Source of the DNA: an uncultured Bacteroidales bacterium
GTDB lineage: Bacteria > Bacteroidota > Bacteroidia > Bacteroidales > Paludibacteraceae
Assembly: GCA_945949375.1 (NCBI GenBank)
Contig: CAMFEN010000047.1
Span: 1 to 7,500 of the forward strand
Length of the DNA: 7,500 bases
Direction of reading: 5' to 3'
The notes beneath the pieces were generated by a model, which saw only the letters and a program-made list of their open reading frames with translations, made no database searches and was not told the origin of the DNA. The translations under genes were made by a program, and so were the position numbers. Shown here one piece after another: positions 1-5,857 of this stretch. Every line of letters starts with the position of its first letter. The stretch's first letter is position 1.

Positions 1-2245
1 TGTAGCCTATCGTCAGCGGCGTGTTGTAGTTCCCGTCCACCGACAGCGTCCAGTCCTGTGGCAGATAGGCAGTCAGCGTGGCGGAAGCCGACGCATAGTG
101 GTTGCGGTTCAGGTAAGTCCCGTCGTAAGAGCGGTTGATGAAGTTGTAGTACGCCGCGTTCACCGTCAGTGCCAACCACGCACCTGTCATCTGCCGCGTC
201 CCATCTGCCCCTGTCTCAAACTTCGGCACAAGGGGCAACTCCGTCAGCGAAAGGTTACCGCCGTGCATCGTGCAAGTGCCGAAGTTTACCCATTTCTGCC
301 TGCCGTTGCCATTCGGCAGCAGTTCCATGTGCGCCGACAGCATGTCCTGCGTGTGCGCGAAGTTAAACGCCAGCGACACATACTGCGAGTACGAGAAGTT
401 CAAGTCCACTTGGTTGTTAAACTCCGGCGTCAGTTCCAAGTTACCTTCTTGGTAGTTATGCGCGTCCATATAGGTGCGGAAAGGGTTCAACTGATAGTAA
501 TTCGGACGCTTGATACGCCGTGTGTACGACACGTTCATGCTCCATTTGTCGGTCGGGGTATAGCCGAAGAACGCCGTCGGGAATACGTCAAAATAGTTCT
601 TCATCGATGTGCTGTCCGCAGAAATCCAGTCGCCCTCCGAGTGCGTGAATTCCCCGCGCAGACCCAATTTCGCGTTGAACTTCTGCCCAAACTGCTTTGC
701 CACCGAGATATACACTGCCGCCACCTGCTCCGAGTAGTCAAAGTCCGAGTGTTGTGTCGGGCGCGCCACGCCGTTCAGCGTCGAGTCCGTGGTCATGCGG
801 TTGAAGGTATTCGACATCGCCCATTTCGCGCCTGCCTCTATCACACCCGTCTGCCAAAAGCGCGTCTGGAAGTCCACCTTCGCCGAGTAGATATCCATCC
901 CCGTAACGACCGTGTCGGAGAAACCATTGTAGTAATACCTGTTCTGCTGGCTGTTCCCCTGCTGCCCCGCATAGCGGTTGTAGTCCACATTTGCCGTCAG
1001 TTCGCGGTCGAGCGAGTCGTTGAACACATGCGTGTAGTTCAGGTTCGCCGTGTATTGCTGCGAGCGAATGGGATTAGCCAAGACCGACATCGAGTTCTCT
1101 ACGATATCGTCCCCCACTTTCGTATAGCCCCAGCCGTGTCCTTCGGGCACCTCCTGCCGCATAATCATAAACGGCGCTTGGAAAATAAAGCCGAAAGTGT
1201 TCTTCTTGTCGATGAACCAATCGTTTCCAATCTTTGCCATATAATACTGAAAATCACACACATACTCCGACTCATCATACCGCTCCGTGCGTGTCTGCGT
1301 CAGCGTGTCCAATGCCTCGCTGCCCACCTCCACGTGAATGTTTTGGTCCACATAGAGTTGCGTCAGCGTCGCGAAGGTGTAGGTCTTCTCCGAGCGGTAG
1401 TTGAGGTTCAGCGAGAACCTCTCTCTGTTCTGCCATTTCTCCACATCCCCGTAGTACATGCCGCCGTAGCTGGCAGTCAGTGTGCCATTTAGTCCCTGCA
1501 TCATGTTGCGCTTGGTCTTGATGTTGATGATACCGCCTTGTCCTGCCGCGTCGTATTTCGCCGAAGGGTTTGAGATAATCTCTATCTTTTCTATCGTGCT
1601 GCCGTCCGTGCCTTCCAGCATGGCTTTCAGTTGGTCGCCGCTCAGGTACGACGGACGCCCGTCGATATACACCTCCACCGACTTGCCGTTCACCGTTACG
1701 TTCCCGTCCTTGTCCACCTGCACACCCGGTGCTTTCTTCAGCAAGTCCTTGCCGTTGCTGCCCGCCGCAAAAGGCGAGTTGCTGACATTCAACACTATCT
1801 TATCAAACTGTCGCTCAATCAGTTGCCGCTTGGCTTTCACCTCCACTTCCGCCAACTCCGCGCTCTCCTCTTGCAGGGTGATAAGCAGATTAGCATCGCC
1901 AGAGTGAATAGCCCGTGCCACCGTCTTGTACCCGATAAAACTCACTTGTAGGATATAGTTATTGTTGCTTTTTACCCCCTCCCTTTGTAGGGAGGGATGG
2001 GGAGGGTCCTCTTCTCCCTCTCTTGTAGGAAGGGTAGGGGTCGAGCTGTACGCTGATATGCTGAACGCCCCTTTCTCATCGGTTATCGCACCGGTTACAA
2101 GGTTGCTGTCTGCCGTGAGCAGACTGACTGTAGCATAAGCGATAGGCTCTCCTTGTGCATCCTGCACCTTCCCAACGATATTCTTCTGCCCCATGGCAGC
2201 GACAGAACCGAGAAATAGTAGTAATAAGGTAATACTTCGTTTCAT
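1..2245 (-). CDS. TonB-dependent-receptor-like outer-membrane beta-barrel protein, C-terminus beyond the window
   Basis: Reading the minus strand from the ATG at 2245 gives 748 uninterrupted codons that run off the left edge, so the C-terminal strands are missing. Residues 1-20 (MKRSITLLLLFLGSVAAMGQ) look like a Sec signal peptide. Residues 21 to about 115 form a carboxypeptidase-regulatory-like beta-sandwich (IVGKVQDAQGEPIAYATV, then LQVSFIGYKT). A plug-like region follows, with DLLKKAPGVQVDKDGNVTVN, VEVYIDGRPSYLSG and NPSAKYDAAGQGGIINI. The barrel includes RRIKRPNYYQLNPFRTYMDA and YQEGNLELTPEFNN, hallmarks of the outer-membrane beta-barrel family OMP_b-brl_3. Family knowledge places it in the outer membrane as an uptake or binding protein; the substrate cannot be told. 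No SusD-like partner is visible. Residues about 69-91 are an inserted repeat-encoded loop. The TetR gene lies 245 bp upstream in the same direction and may control it. I found no consensus -33/-7 promoter in that gap. Confidence 0.93.
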   Translation of the reverse strand, partial: MKRSITLLLLFLGSVAAMGQKNIVGKVQDAQGEPIAYATVSLLTADSNLVTGAITDEKGAFSISAYSSTPTLPTREGEEDPPHPSLQREGVKSNNNYILQVSFIGYKTVARAIHSGDANLLITLQEESAELAEVEVKAKRQLIERQFDKIVLNVSNSPFAAGSNGKDLLKKAPGVQVDKDGNVTVNGKSVEVYIDGRPSYLSGDQLKAMLEGTDGSTIEKIEIISNPSAKYDAAGQGGIINIKTKRNMMQGLNGTLTASYGGMYYGDVEKWQNRERFSLNLNYRSEKTYTFATLTQLYVDQNIHVEVGSEALDTLTQTRTERYDESEYVCDFQYYMAKIGNDWFIDKKNTFGFIFQAPFMIMRQEVPEGHGWGYTKVGDDIVENSMSVLANPIRSQQYTANLNYTHVFNDSLDRELTANVDYNRYAGQQGNSQQNRYYYNGFSDTVVTGMDIYSAKVDFQTRFWQTGVIEAGAKWAMSNTFNRMTTDSTLNGVARPTQHSDFDYSEQVAAVYISVAKQFGQKFNAKLGLRGEFTHSEGDWISADSTSMKNYFDVFPTAFFGYTPTDKWSMNVSYTRRIKRPNYYQLNPFRTYMDAHNYQEGNLELTPEFNNQVDLNFSYSQYVSLAFNFAHTQDMLSAHMELLPNGNGRQKWVNFGTCTMHGGNLSLTELPLVPKFETGADGTRQMTGAWLALTVNAAYYNFINRSYDGTYLNRNHYASASATLTAYLPQDWTLSVDGNYNTPLTIGY
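1974..2042. repeat. Palindromic intragenic repeat inserted in frame in the receptor gene
   Basis: The arms CCCTCCC (1977-1983) and GGGAGGG (1990-1996) form a perfect hairpin around TTTGTA. A second, imperfect copy of the same design follows at about 2014-2034 (CTCCCTCTCTTGTAGGAAGGG). The segment is 69 bp, exactly 23 codons, and encodes a Pro/Glu/Arg-rich loop (TPTLPTREGEEDPPHPSLQR and onward, residues 69-91) between two strands of the carboxypeptidase-regulatory-like domain. The rest of the domain reads normally on both sides. From memory, similar CCCTCCC...GGGAGGG repeats are common in Bacteroidota genomes, but I could not search to confirm this. Confidence 0.75.
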
Positions 2246-2317
2246 ACTCTATATTTTAGCCGATTATTTTAGTGTTTAGTTAGTCGAAACTCCCCCGATA
2301 CTCCTCCGATAGAATGG

Positions 2318-2376
2318 TAGGTTATTATTAGGTTATTATTAGGTGATTATTAGGTGATTATTAGGTGATTCACCTA
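2318..2376. repeat. Tandem 11-bp repeat array upstream of the receptor gene
   Basis: Nearly five copies of an 11-bp unit, AGGTKATTATT, start at 2319, 2330, 2341, 2352 and 2363. Each places a half-site TAGGTTA (2318, 2329) or TAGGTGA (2340, 2351, 2362) about one helical turn after the previous one, so all half-sites face the same side of the DNA. The array ends in an inverted half-site TCACCTA at 2370-2376. It lies 70-130 bp upstream of the receptor start, where a regulator would bind. Confidence 0.85.
2362..2376. promoter_or_regulatory. 15-bp palindrome, candidate operator for the TetR regulator
   Basis: TAGGTGA-T-TCACCTA is a perfect inverted repeat with 7-bp arms around one central base. 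Size and symmetry suit a dimeric TetR-family repressor. It lies 117 bp upstream of the receptor ATG, between the regulator gene and the receptor gene. Binding by the neighbouring TetR protein is inferred from position only. Confidence 0.45.
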
Positions 2377-2425
2377 CCTTTTCGCCACCTTTGCCGGAAG
2401 AATACGCATAGATAGGAGTTTTAAC

Positions 2426-2509
2426 GGTTCTTTAATGGTCTTTAACGGAGAAATAGTACTTCGTAAATCGTAAATCCCTTTGGTGGTTCTTTAACGCTCT
2501 TTAACGGAG
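2426..2509. repeat. Pair of 25-bp direct repeats, one overlapping the tetR stop
   Basis: The copies at 2426-2450 and 2485-2509 differ at only two of 25 positions (GGTTCTTTAATGGTCTTTAA versus GGTTCTTTAACGCTCTTTAA, both then CGGAG). Inside them a TTTAAYGS core recurs every 10-11 bp (about 2421, 2431, 2441 and again 2490, 2500). The right copy supplies the last codons and the stop of the TetR gene. Between them is a 7-bp tandem, CGTAAAT twice (2462-2475). The repeats may be regulatory or a repetitive element that extended the tetR 3' end. Confidence 0.75.
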
Positions 2510-3117
2510 CCTTTAGCGCGTGCTTTGATATACTGCAAGTTCGCAACAAACTGCTGTTGCAGCAGCGAGGCGATTTCTTCTTCTGTGAACACCTTCACCT
2601 TATAGGTAATCATAGAACACAGTCCCAAACTAAAAAGCATCATCTGCTGAAACAATTCTTCTGCCTCTGCTTCGGTAAGCCCGAATTCTGCCGCATAGCG
2701 CCCGCTCATCGTCTTGCTCAGGTGCGCCACATCGGGCATGATGCCGCCGCCCCAGTGGATGAAGTTGTACAGGTTCGGTTCTTCGCGGGCAAACCGAACG
2801 ATATTAAAACCAAAGTCGCGGGTCGAAGACGTGGCTGTTTGCAGCGAGCGAGCACCCTGTTCCGACGCCTCAGAGTGTTCCTGCTGCCATACAGGTGTCT
2901 CCACCAGCACCGCTTGCAGAAAGCGATTGCAGGCTTCTGCGCGCGTAGCGTTGATAAGTTCCTCCATGTTCCTGAATGCCGTGAACAAAGGTCGCGAGGA
3001 GCAACCCATCCAAGCACCCAAGTGGCGAGCATTAATACTCTCATACCCCTTCTCACGCACCATCTCTATCGCCGCATCCAATATCATCTCGCGGCTGTAC
3101 TGAACTTTCCTTGCCAT
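2491..3117 (-). CDS. TetR/AcrR-family transcriptional regulator
   Basis: This 208-residue protein has the usual TetR-family length. Residues about 8-55 form the N-terminal DNA-binding domain: a first helix SREMILDAAIEMVREKGYES, then INARHLGAWMG and the recognition-helix region CSSRPLFTAFRNMEEL. The C-terminal two-thirds is helical and ligand-binding in this family, with a conspicuous NLYNFIHWGGG near residue 115. The ligand is unknown. The ATG at 3117 is the natural start because it leaves the usual short basic N-terminus (MARK). The receptor gene follows 245 bp downstream in the same orientation, so it is the likely target. A 14-bp palindrome just before the start codon could allow autoregulation. 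The last codons come from a direct-repeat copy, so the extreme C-terminus may be recent. Confidence 0.92.
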   Translation of the reverse strand: MARKVQYSREMILDAAIEMVREKGYESINARHLGAWMGCSSRPLFTAFRNMEELINATRAEACNRFLQAVLVETPVWQQEHSEASEQGARSLQTATSSTRDFGFNIVRFAREEPNLYNFIHWGGGIMPDVAHLSKTMSGRYAAEFGLTEAEAEELFQQMMLFSLGLCSMITYKVKVFTEEEIASLLQQQFVANLQYIKARAKGSVKER

Positions 3118-3120
3118 ACT

Positions 3121-3134
3121 ACAATAATTATTGT
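3121..3134. promoter_or_regulatory. 14-bp perfect palindrome at the tetR translation start
   Basis: ACAATAATTATTGT is perfectly self-complementary and ends 3 bp before the tetR start codon. It could be an operator for autoregulation or a small RNA hairpin masking the ribosome-binding region. It does not match the TAGGTGA palindrome near the receptor gene, which weakens the idea that the same protein binds both. AT-rich palindromes of this length can occur by chance. Confidence 0.35.
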
Positions 3135-3381
3135 GAAGTTAATATAATCGAATACTTTCAGCAGTCAAGTAGTAATTTGGTTTTTGTTAATAGTAAAATA
3201 GTAAATTGTCAAAAAATATTTGAGCAATATTTGAAAATATTTGTTGAGTCTAAGAGTTCTTGTTCGTTTTTGTCAAGTATTATTGTTTGTTTTTGTGTAC
3301 AAGCCGTATTTTAGTGCATGATAATAGGTAATAATTATGCAATACTTGTTATATAACATTGGTTATGTAACAAACGTTGTG
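3135..3381. other. AT-rich non-coding leader upstream of tetR
   Basis: I see no convincing gene here; the short plus-strand frame at 3111-3314 is low-complexity AT sequence. If the promoter at 3382-3413 is used, most of this stretch is a tetR 5' untranslated leader of roughly 250 nt, long for a TetR gene. It holds three AATATTTG motifs starting at 3215, 3226 and 3236, spaced 10-11 bp. Confidence 0.5.
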
Positions 3382-3413
3382 CAAAAGTACTGCTTTTATT
3401 TCATATACGCAAA
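3382..3413 (-). promoter_or_regulatory. Bacteroidota-type promoter driving tetR
   Basis: On the minus strand there is TTTG (complement of 3410-3413), a 20-bp spacer, then TACTTTTG (complement of 3382-3389). This matches the Bacteroidota primary-sigma consensus TTTG / 19-21 bp / TAnnTTTG at every fixed position. Transcription would start near 3376 and run toward tetR. Confidence 0.65.
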
Positions 3414-3473
3414 CAAAAGACGCAGTTTCCGCCAAGAAACTACGTCTTTCTAAATAATAGTACTGCTTTTATT
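3386..3473. repeat. 15-bp direct repeats flanking a hairpin
   Basis: AGTACTGCTTTTATT occurs identically at 3386-3400 and 3459-3473. The 58 bp between them contain the long hairpin at 3416-3449. Identical short repeats around a hairpin resemble a target-site duplication or the trace of a small inserted element. The left copy overlaps the tetR -7 element. Confidence 0.6.
3416..3449 (-). terminator. Strong hairpin, probable intrinsic terminator on the minus strand
   Basis: AAAGACGCAGTTTC (3416-3429) and GAAACTACGTCTTT (3436-3449) pair over 14 bp with one mismatch around a 6-nt loop. On the minus strand the stem is followed by a T-rich run (TCTTTTGTTTG), as in an intrinsic terminator; on the plus strand the run is weaker (TCTTTCTAAAT). 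It lies just upstream of the tetR promoter and would shield it from read-through. No minus-strand gene immediately upstream needs it now. Confidence 0.5.
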
Positions 3474-3521
3474 AAAAATAAAATACTTTTTACATGAACT
3501 CAATATAACAAATATATCAAT

Positions 3522-3767
3522 ATGTTGGAGAATGTTATCGCAACAGAAGAGCCTTCTTTGGATTTTGGTGCATTACCGTACGAAACGCCGGAACTGATAC
3601 AGTGTTTTATCCACGATGATCATTTTCGTGACTATGCTTGTTATGGCATTAAGTACATGGAGAAGCTGCGCGAATTAGGAAACCCCACAGTTGAGGATAT
3701 GGTATACACCTATTCACATCTAAGGTTTAAGGATGCCTTTCAAAAGGCTGTTGAAATGTACGTATAA
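3522..3767 (+). CDS. Small hypothetical protein, 81 aa
   Basis: I do not recognise this protein. It starts at ATG 3522 in an AT-rich context without a Shine-Dalgarno; an in-frame TGA eight codons upstream rules out a much longer version. It is acidic and aromatic-rich (LDFGALPYETPELIQCFIHD, then FRDYACYGIKYMEKLREL), with no signal peptide or membrane segment, so it is probably a small soluble cytoplasmic protein. The composition looks protein-like rather than random. No consensus promoter is clear upstream. It is the first of the plus-strand genes in the AT-rich block, separated from the next by about 250 bp. Confidence 0.6.
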   Translation: MLENVIATEEPSLDFGALPYETPELIQCFIHDDHFRDYACYGIKYMEKLRELGNPTVEDMVYTYSHLRFKDAFQKAVEMYV

Positions 3768-3840
3768 TTTACATTTTAATATACAAAACTATACTACAAT
3801 GAAGAATTATTTAATTGTTGTTCTTACAGGAGTTCACAAG

Positions 3841-3903
3841 TTACACATTGCTACCCAATACCGTCGCCCTTCCAATCCCTAACGCGGTCACTAAGTCTTT
3901 GAC
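3841..3903 (-). pseudogene. Possible fossil of a helix-turn-helix protein tail
   Basis: Between two in-frame stops on the minus strand there are 20 codons reading VKDLVTALGIGRATVLGSNV. This resembles the C-terminal helix-turn-helix of resolvases, invertases and some transposases (ALGIGRATV). The patch is more GC-rich than its surroundings. There is no start codon or catalytic part, so at best it is a remnant. A short match like this can be coincidental. Confidence 0.2.
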
Positions 3904-3954
3904 TTATTTAATTTTGCAAACTACACTTTACAATTTTAACAAAGTTCTGGACGG

Positions 3955-3986
3955 TTTCGGTATGTGAAATAAATGTTGTACCTTTG
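3955..3986 (+). promoter_or_regulatory. Bacteroidota-type promoter for the DnaB-like gene
   Basis: TTTC at 3955-3958 (three of four bases of TTTG), a 20-bp spacer, then a perfect TACCTTTG at 3979-3986. Transcription would begin near 3990-3994, giving a leader of about 30 nt to the ATG at 4021. This makes the in-frame ATG at 3973 unusable as a start because it lies upstream of the transcript. Confidence 0.65.
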
Positions 3987-4020
3987 CAGCGTGATTCGAA
4001 AATGGTCACGCAGTTTTTAT

Positions 4021-4749
4021 ATGAAAGGTTTAGAATCAGGTATTAAAATAATAGACGAATCTTTAGGTGGCCTAAAGGACGGTAAATTATATTGCATAGG
4101 ATGTACCGTTAATGCTAACAGGACGAATCTTATAGCAAAGATTGCAATGGGATTAGCAACACGCGATAACAGCGTTTTGTTATTCTCATTGGAGAAAAAC
4201 CGCAAAACAATGTTTAATCAGCTTTTTAGTGTTTTAAGCCAATACGACGAATCGGAAAAGTCGAGAAATGGAATTGAAAAGCAAAGCAATCTTATGGCCA
4301 AGATGGGGGAATATCCGATTTGGATAGAAGATACTCCAAAGTTAAGTTATTCTTCATTACAGAATACTATACAGCGTATATGTTATCTGAATAAACATGC
4401 TGTTGGTGTAGTAATGGTAGATAATATAATGCAGATGGCAACCGACTTTCAAATATCTGCTGCAGAACTATGTATTAAGGCAAATTTGTATCTTCTAAAA
4501 ATGGTAGCCAAAGAATATAAAATACCCGTTTTGGCTTTTACGGAAATTAGCCGTAATGAAGAATTAAATAGACCTTTTGAAGTCAGTGAGTATATTGATG
4601 GAATGCTGATATTTAAGTCTACGGAAGATGATTCTCCATATTTATCGCGTAAAGGAGTAAAGATCATTACAATCGGGGATGGCATGTCAGCGGAACCTAC
4701 ATTATTTGACGCTCCACAAGTGGTTGTTAAACTTGGAAATGAAATATAA
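4021..4749 (+). CDS. Stand-alone DnaB-helicase-like RecA-fold protein with degenerate Walker A
   Basis: This 242-residue protein follows the layout of the DnaB helicase C-terminal domain: SGIKIIDESLGGLKDGKLYC (residues 6-25), a P-loop position (27-36), LLFSLEKN (about 53-60), PIWIEDTPKLSYSSLQ (about 99-114), VVMVDNIMQM (Walker B, D134), and LLKMVAKEYKIPVLAFTEISR (ending at R178). In replicative DnaB the P-loop ends GKT/GKS; here it reads TVNANRT, so both Gly and Lys are lost. The helicase glutamine after the fourth core strand is E175. The SLE glutamate (E58) and Walker B aspartate are kept. The DnaB N-terminal domain is absent. I infer a pseudo-ATPase or nucleotide-binding scaffold, possibly DNA- or helicase-associated, rather than a helicase. 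The start at 4021 is chosen because it lies just after the promoter and begins at the homologous region. It probably forms an operon with the next gene. Confidence 0.75.
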   Translation: MKGLESGIKIIDESLGGLKDGKLYCIGCTVNANRTNLIAKIAMGLATRDNSVLLFSLEKNRKTMFNQLFSVLSQYDESEKSRNGIEKQSNLMAKMGEYPIWIEDTPKLSYSSLQNTIQRICYLNKHAVGVVMVDNIMQMATDFQISAAELCIKANLYLLKMVAKEYKIPVLAFTEISRNEELNRPFEVSEYIDGMLIFKSTEDDSPYLSRKGVKIITIGDGMSAEPTLFDAPQVVVKLGNEI

Positions 4750-4759
4750 TTTTGAAATT

Positions 4760-5755
4760 ATGGAAGACATTAAAACTCTCATGTCCTTGCCGTGGGAAGA
4801 CCAAGTAATGTACCTTGCAGAGCATGGCGCAGATGAACGATTTATTCGAGCACTTATTCGGTCATTGCCGGAATCAGAATGGACAGTTTTGGAAAACGCA
4901 CAAACTCCGTTTGTTGTGCGCAGAGCTATCGACACACTTCGCTGGGAAGATGCCGCTTTTGCACATCAGCGTGAAATCAAAGAACAGCCCAAGTACCGTC
5001 CGGTGGATGAAGTATTGGCTGACTTTTTGGGGAAAGGCAAGAAACAGGCTGCACGCAAAGAACTACAAGTGCGTTTGCCTTATCTTACCGCCTATGAGCA
5101 AAAGCAGATTATATATGCTTTCTTGGATACAGAAGTCAAAACCGACCGCGTGTTTGTACTCAAGTACCTTGACACACATTTTGATCCGATGTACATGAAG
5201 GCAGTTGAAGTAGTTTGGAACTTGCATCATGATTTTGAATCCGCAAAATTGCTTACACACTATGCTTCTGATGAGTTTATCGCCGAGAACTTTGAGCAGC
5301 TGGTGCAAGACTATCGCTATTTGCCTGTACGCTTGCGTATGCCCGCAGACTATCCTGTTGAACGGAGGTTTCAGTATTGGCACGAGTATCTCTACCTTTG
5401 CGCTCGTCAGCATTTACCTATAACCGAGAAAGTCGCTTTTTCGATACTATCCAACACCATTCATTTGCGCTTGGTACAGGAGAATATGGCATTTGAAGGA
5501 GCTTCGCTATTTAGGCTATCATTTATGTTTCCCATTTTATGGTCACTTGGTGAACTTGGATTTATCGATATCATCTTGCGCTTCTATTTGGAAAACGAAC
5601 GGACCAAACCCCTTTTCAAGTCCGGCAACTGGGACGAAATCCGAGATTCAATTATTGCACAATTGAAAGAGGACGGCTTTTTTACATGTTATGATGTCCT
5701 CGACCCGGACAGAAAGCCGGAAGACAACATAACGGTTGAGGAATTCGATGAATAG
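4760..5755 (+). CDS. Hypothetical, probably helical protein, about 331 aa
   Basis: I do not recognise a family. The ATG at 4760 begins MEDIKTLMSLPWEDQVMYLA, 10 nt after the previous stop, implying co-transcription and perhaps translational coupling. An in-frame ATG at 4739 would overlap the upstream gene by 11 nt and add seven residues; it cannot be excluded, while starts further upstream would overlap much more. The sequence looks almost wholly alpha-helical with repeated short amphipathic helices (for example DRVFVLKYLDTHFDPMYMKA and ESAKLLTHYASDEFIAENFE), reminiscent of HEAT- or TPR-like solenoids, but I could not define a repeat register. There is no signal peptide or clear membrane segment; the tail is acidic (EDNITVEEFDE). 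The reading frame is intact and coding-like. It probably works with the DnaB-like protein; the role is unknown. Confidence 0.8.
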   Translation: MEDIKTLMSLPWEDQVMYLAEHGADERFIRALIRSLPESEWTVLENAQTPFVVRRAIDTLRWEDAAFAHQREIKEQPKYRPVDEVLADFLGKGKKQAARKELQVRLPYLTAYEQKQIIYAFLDTEVKTDRVFVLKYLDTHFDPMYMKAVEVVWNLHHDFESAKLLTHYASDEFIAENFEQLVQDYRYLPVRLRMPADYPVERRFQYWHEYLYLCARQHLPITEKVAFSILSNTIHLRLVQENMAFEGASLFRLSFMFPILWSLGELGFIDIILRFYLENERTKPLFKSGNWDEIRDSIIAQLKEDGFFTCYDVLDPDRKPEDNITVEEFDE

Positions 5756-5807
5756 ACGATTTTTAATTTAAAAAACAGGAATATTTGCATTTTTTTATAG
5801 GTTAAAA

Positions 5808-5839
5808 ATTGCATAATTCAAATTTTTATTGTAATTTTG
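5808..5839 (+). promoter_or_regulatory. Promoter for the LRR and glycosylase-like operon
   Basis: ATTG at 5808-5811 (three of four bases of TTTG), a 20-bp spacer, then a perfect TAATTTTG at 5832-5839. The start point would be near 5845, a short leader before the ATG at 5858. A TTG at 5837 that could extend the downstream frame lies inside the -7 element and so cannot be the start. Confidence 0.55.
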
Positions 5840-5850
5840 CTAGCAAAATT
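5833..5850. promoter_or_regulatory. 18-bp perfect palindrome over the promoter, candidate operator
   Basis: AATTTTGCTAGCAAAATT is perfectly self-complementary. It covers most of the -7 element (5832-5839) and the expected transcription start. A dimeric repressor bound here would block RNA polymerase. No regulator gene adjacent to this operon is evident. Confidence 0.5.
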
Positions 5851-5857
5851 TTTAGCA

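Noticed and set aside
98..1492. Long plus-strand open frame of 464 codons
   Set aside because: It is antisense to the receptor gene, whose minus-strand frame matches family motifs throughout. The plus-strand product is Arg/Val/His-rich and unlike a real protein, a side effect of GC-rich codon use.
1482..1951. Plus-strand frames of 141 and 106 codons
   Set aside because: They are antisense to the plug and N-terminal domains of the receptor and have no promoter or protein-like features.
2557..3147. Plus-strand frames and a second minus-strand frame over the TetR gene
   Set aside because: They are shadows of the TetR coding sequence, which has a clear helix-turn-helix domain in its own frame.
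3799..3882. 27-codon plus-strand frame starting MKNYLIVVLTG
   Set aside because: It is short, ends in a basic proline-rich tail unlike a mature small protein, and overlaps the possible minus-strand relic. There is no support beyond an open frame.
3973..4020. Upstream ATG extending the DnaB-like protein by 16 residues
   Set aside because: The ATG lies upstream of and overlaps the -7 region of the promoter, before the expected transcription start. The extension has no similarity to the DnaB layout.
5063..5423. Opposite-strand and alternative-frame ORFs inside the helical-protein gene
   Set aside because: The main frame is continuous and coding-like; these have composition typical of shadow frames.
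5760..5800. Terminator after the helical-protein gene
   Set aside because: There are A- and T-runs (about 5769-5774 and 5790-5797), but no GC-containing stem could be built between them.
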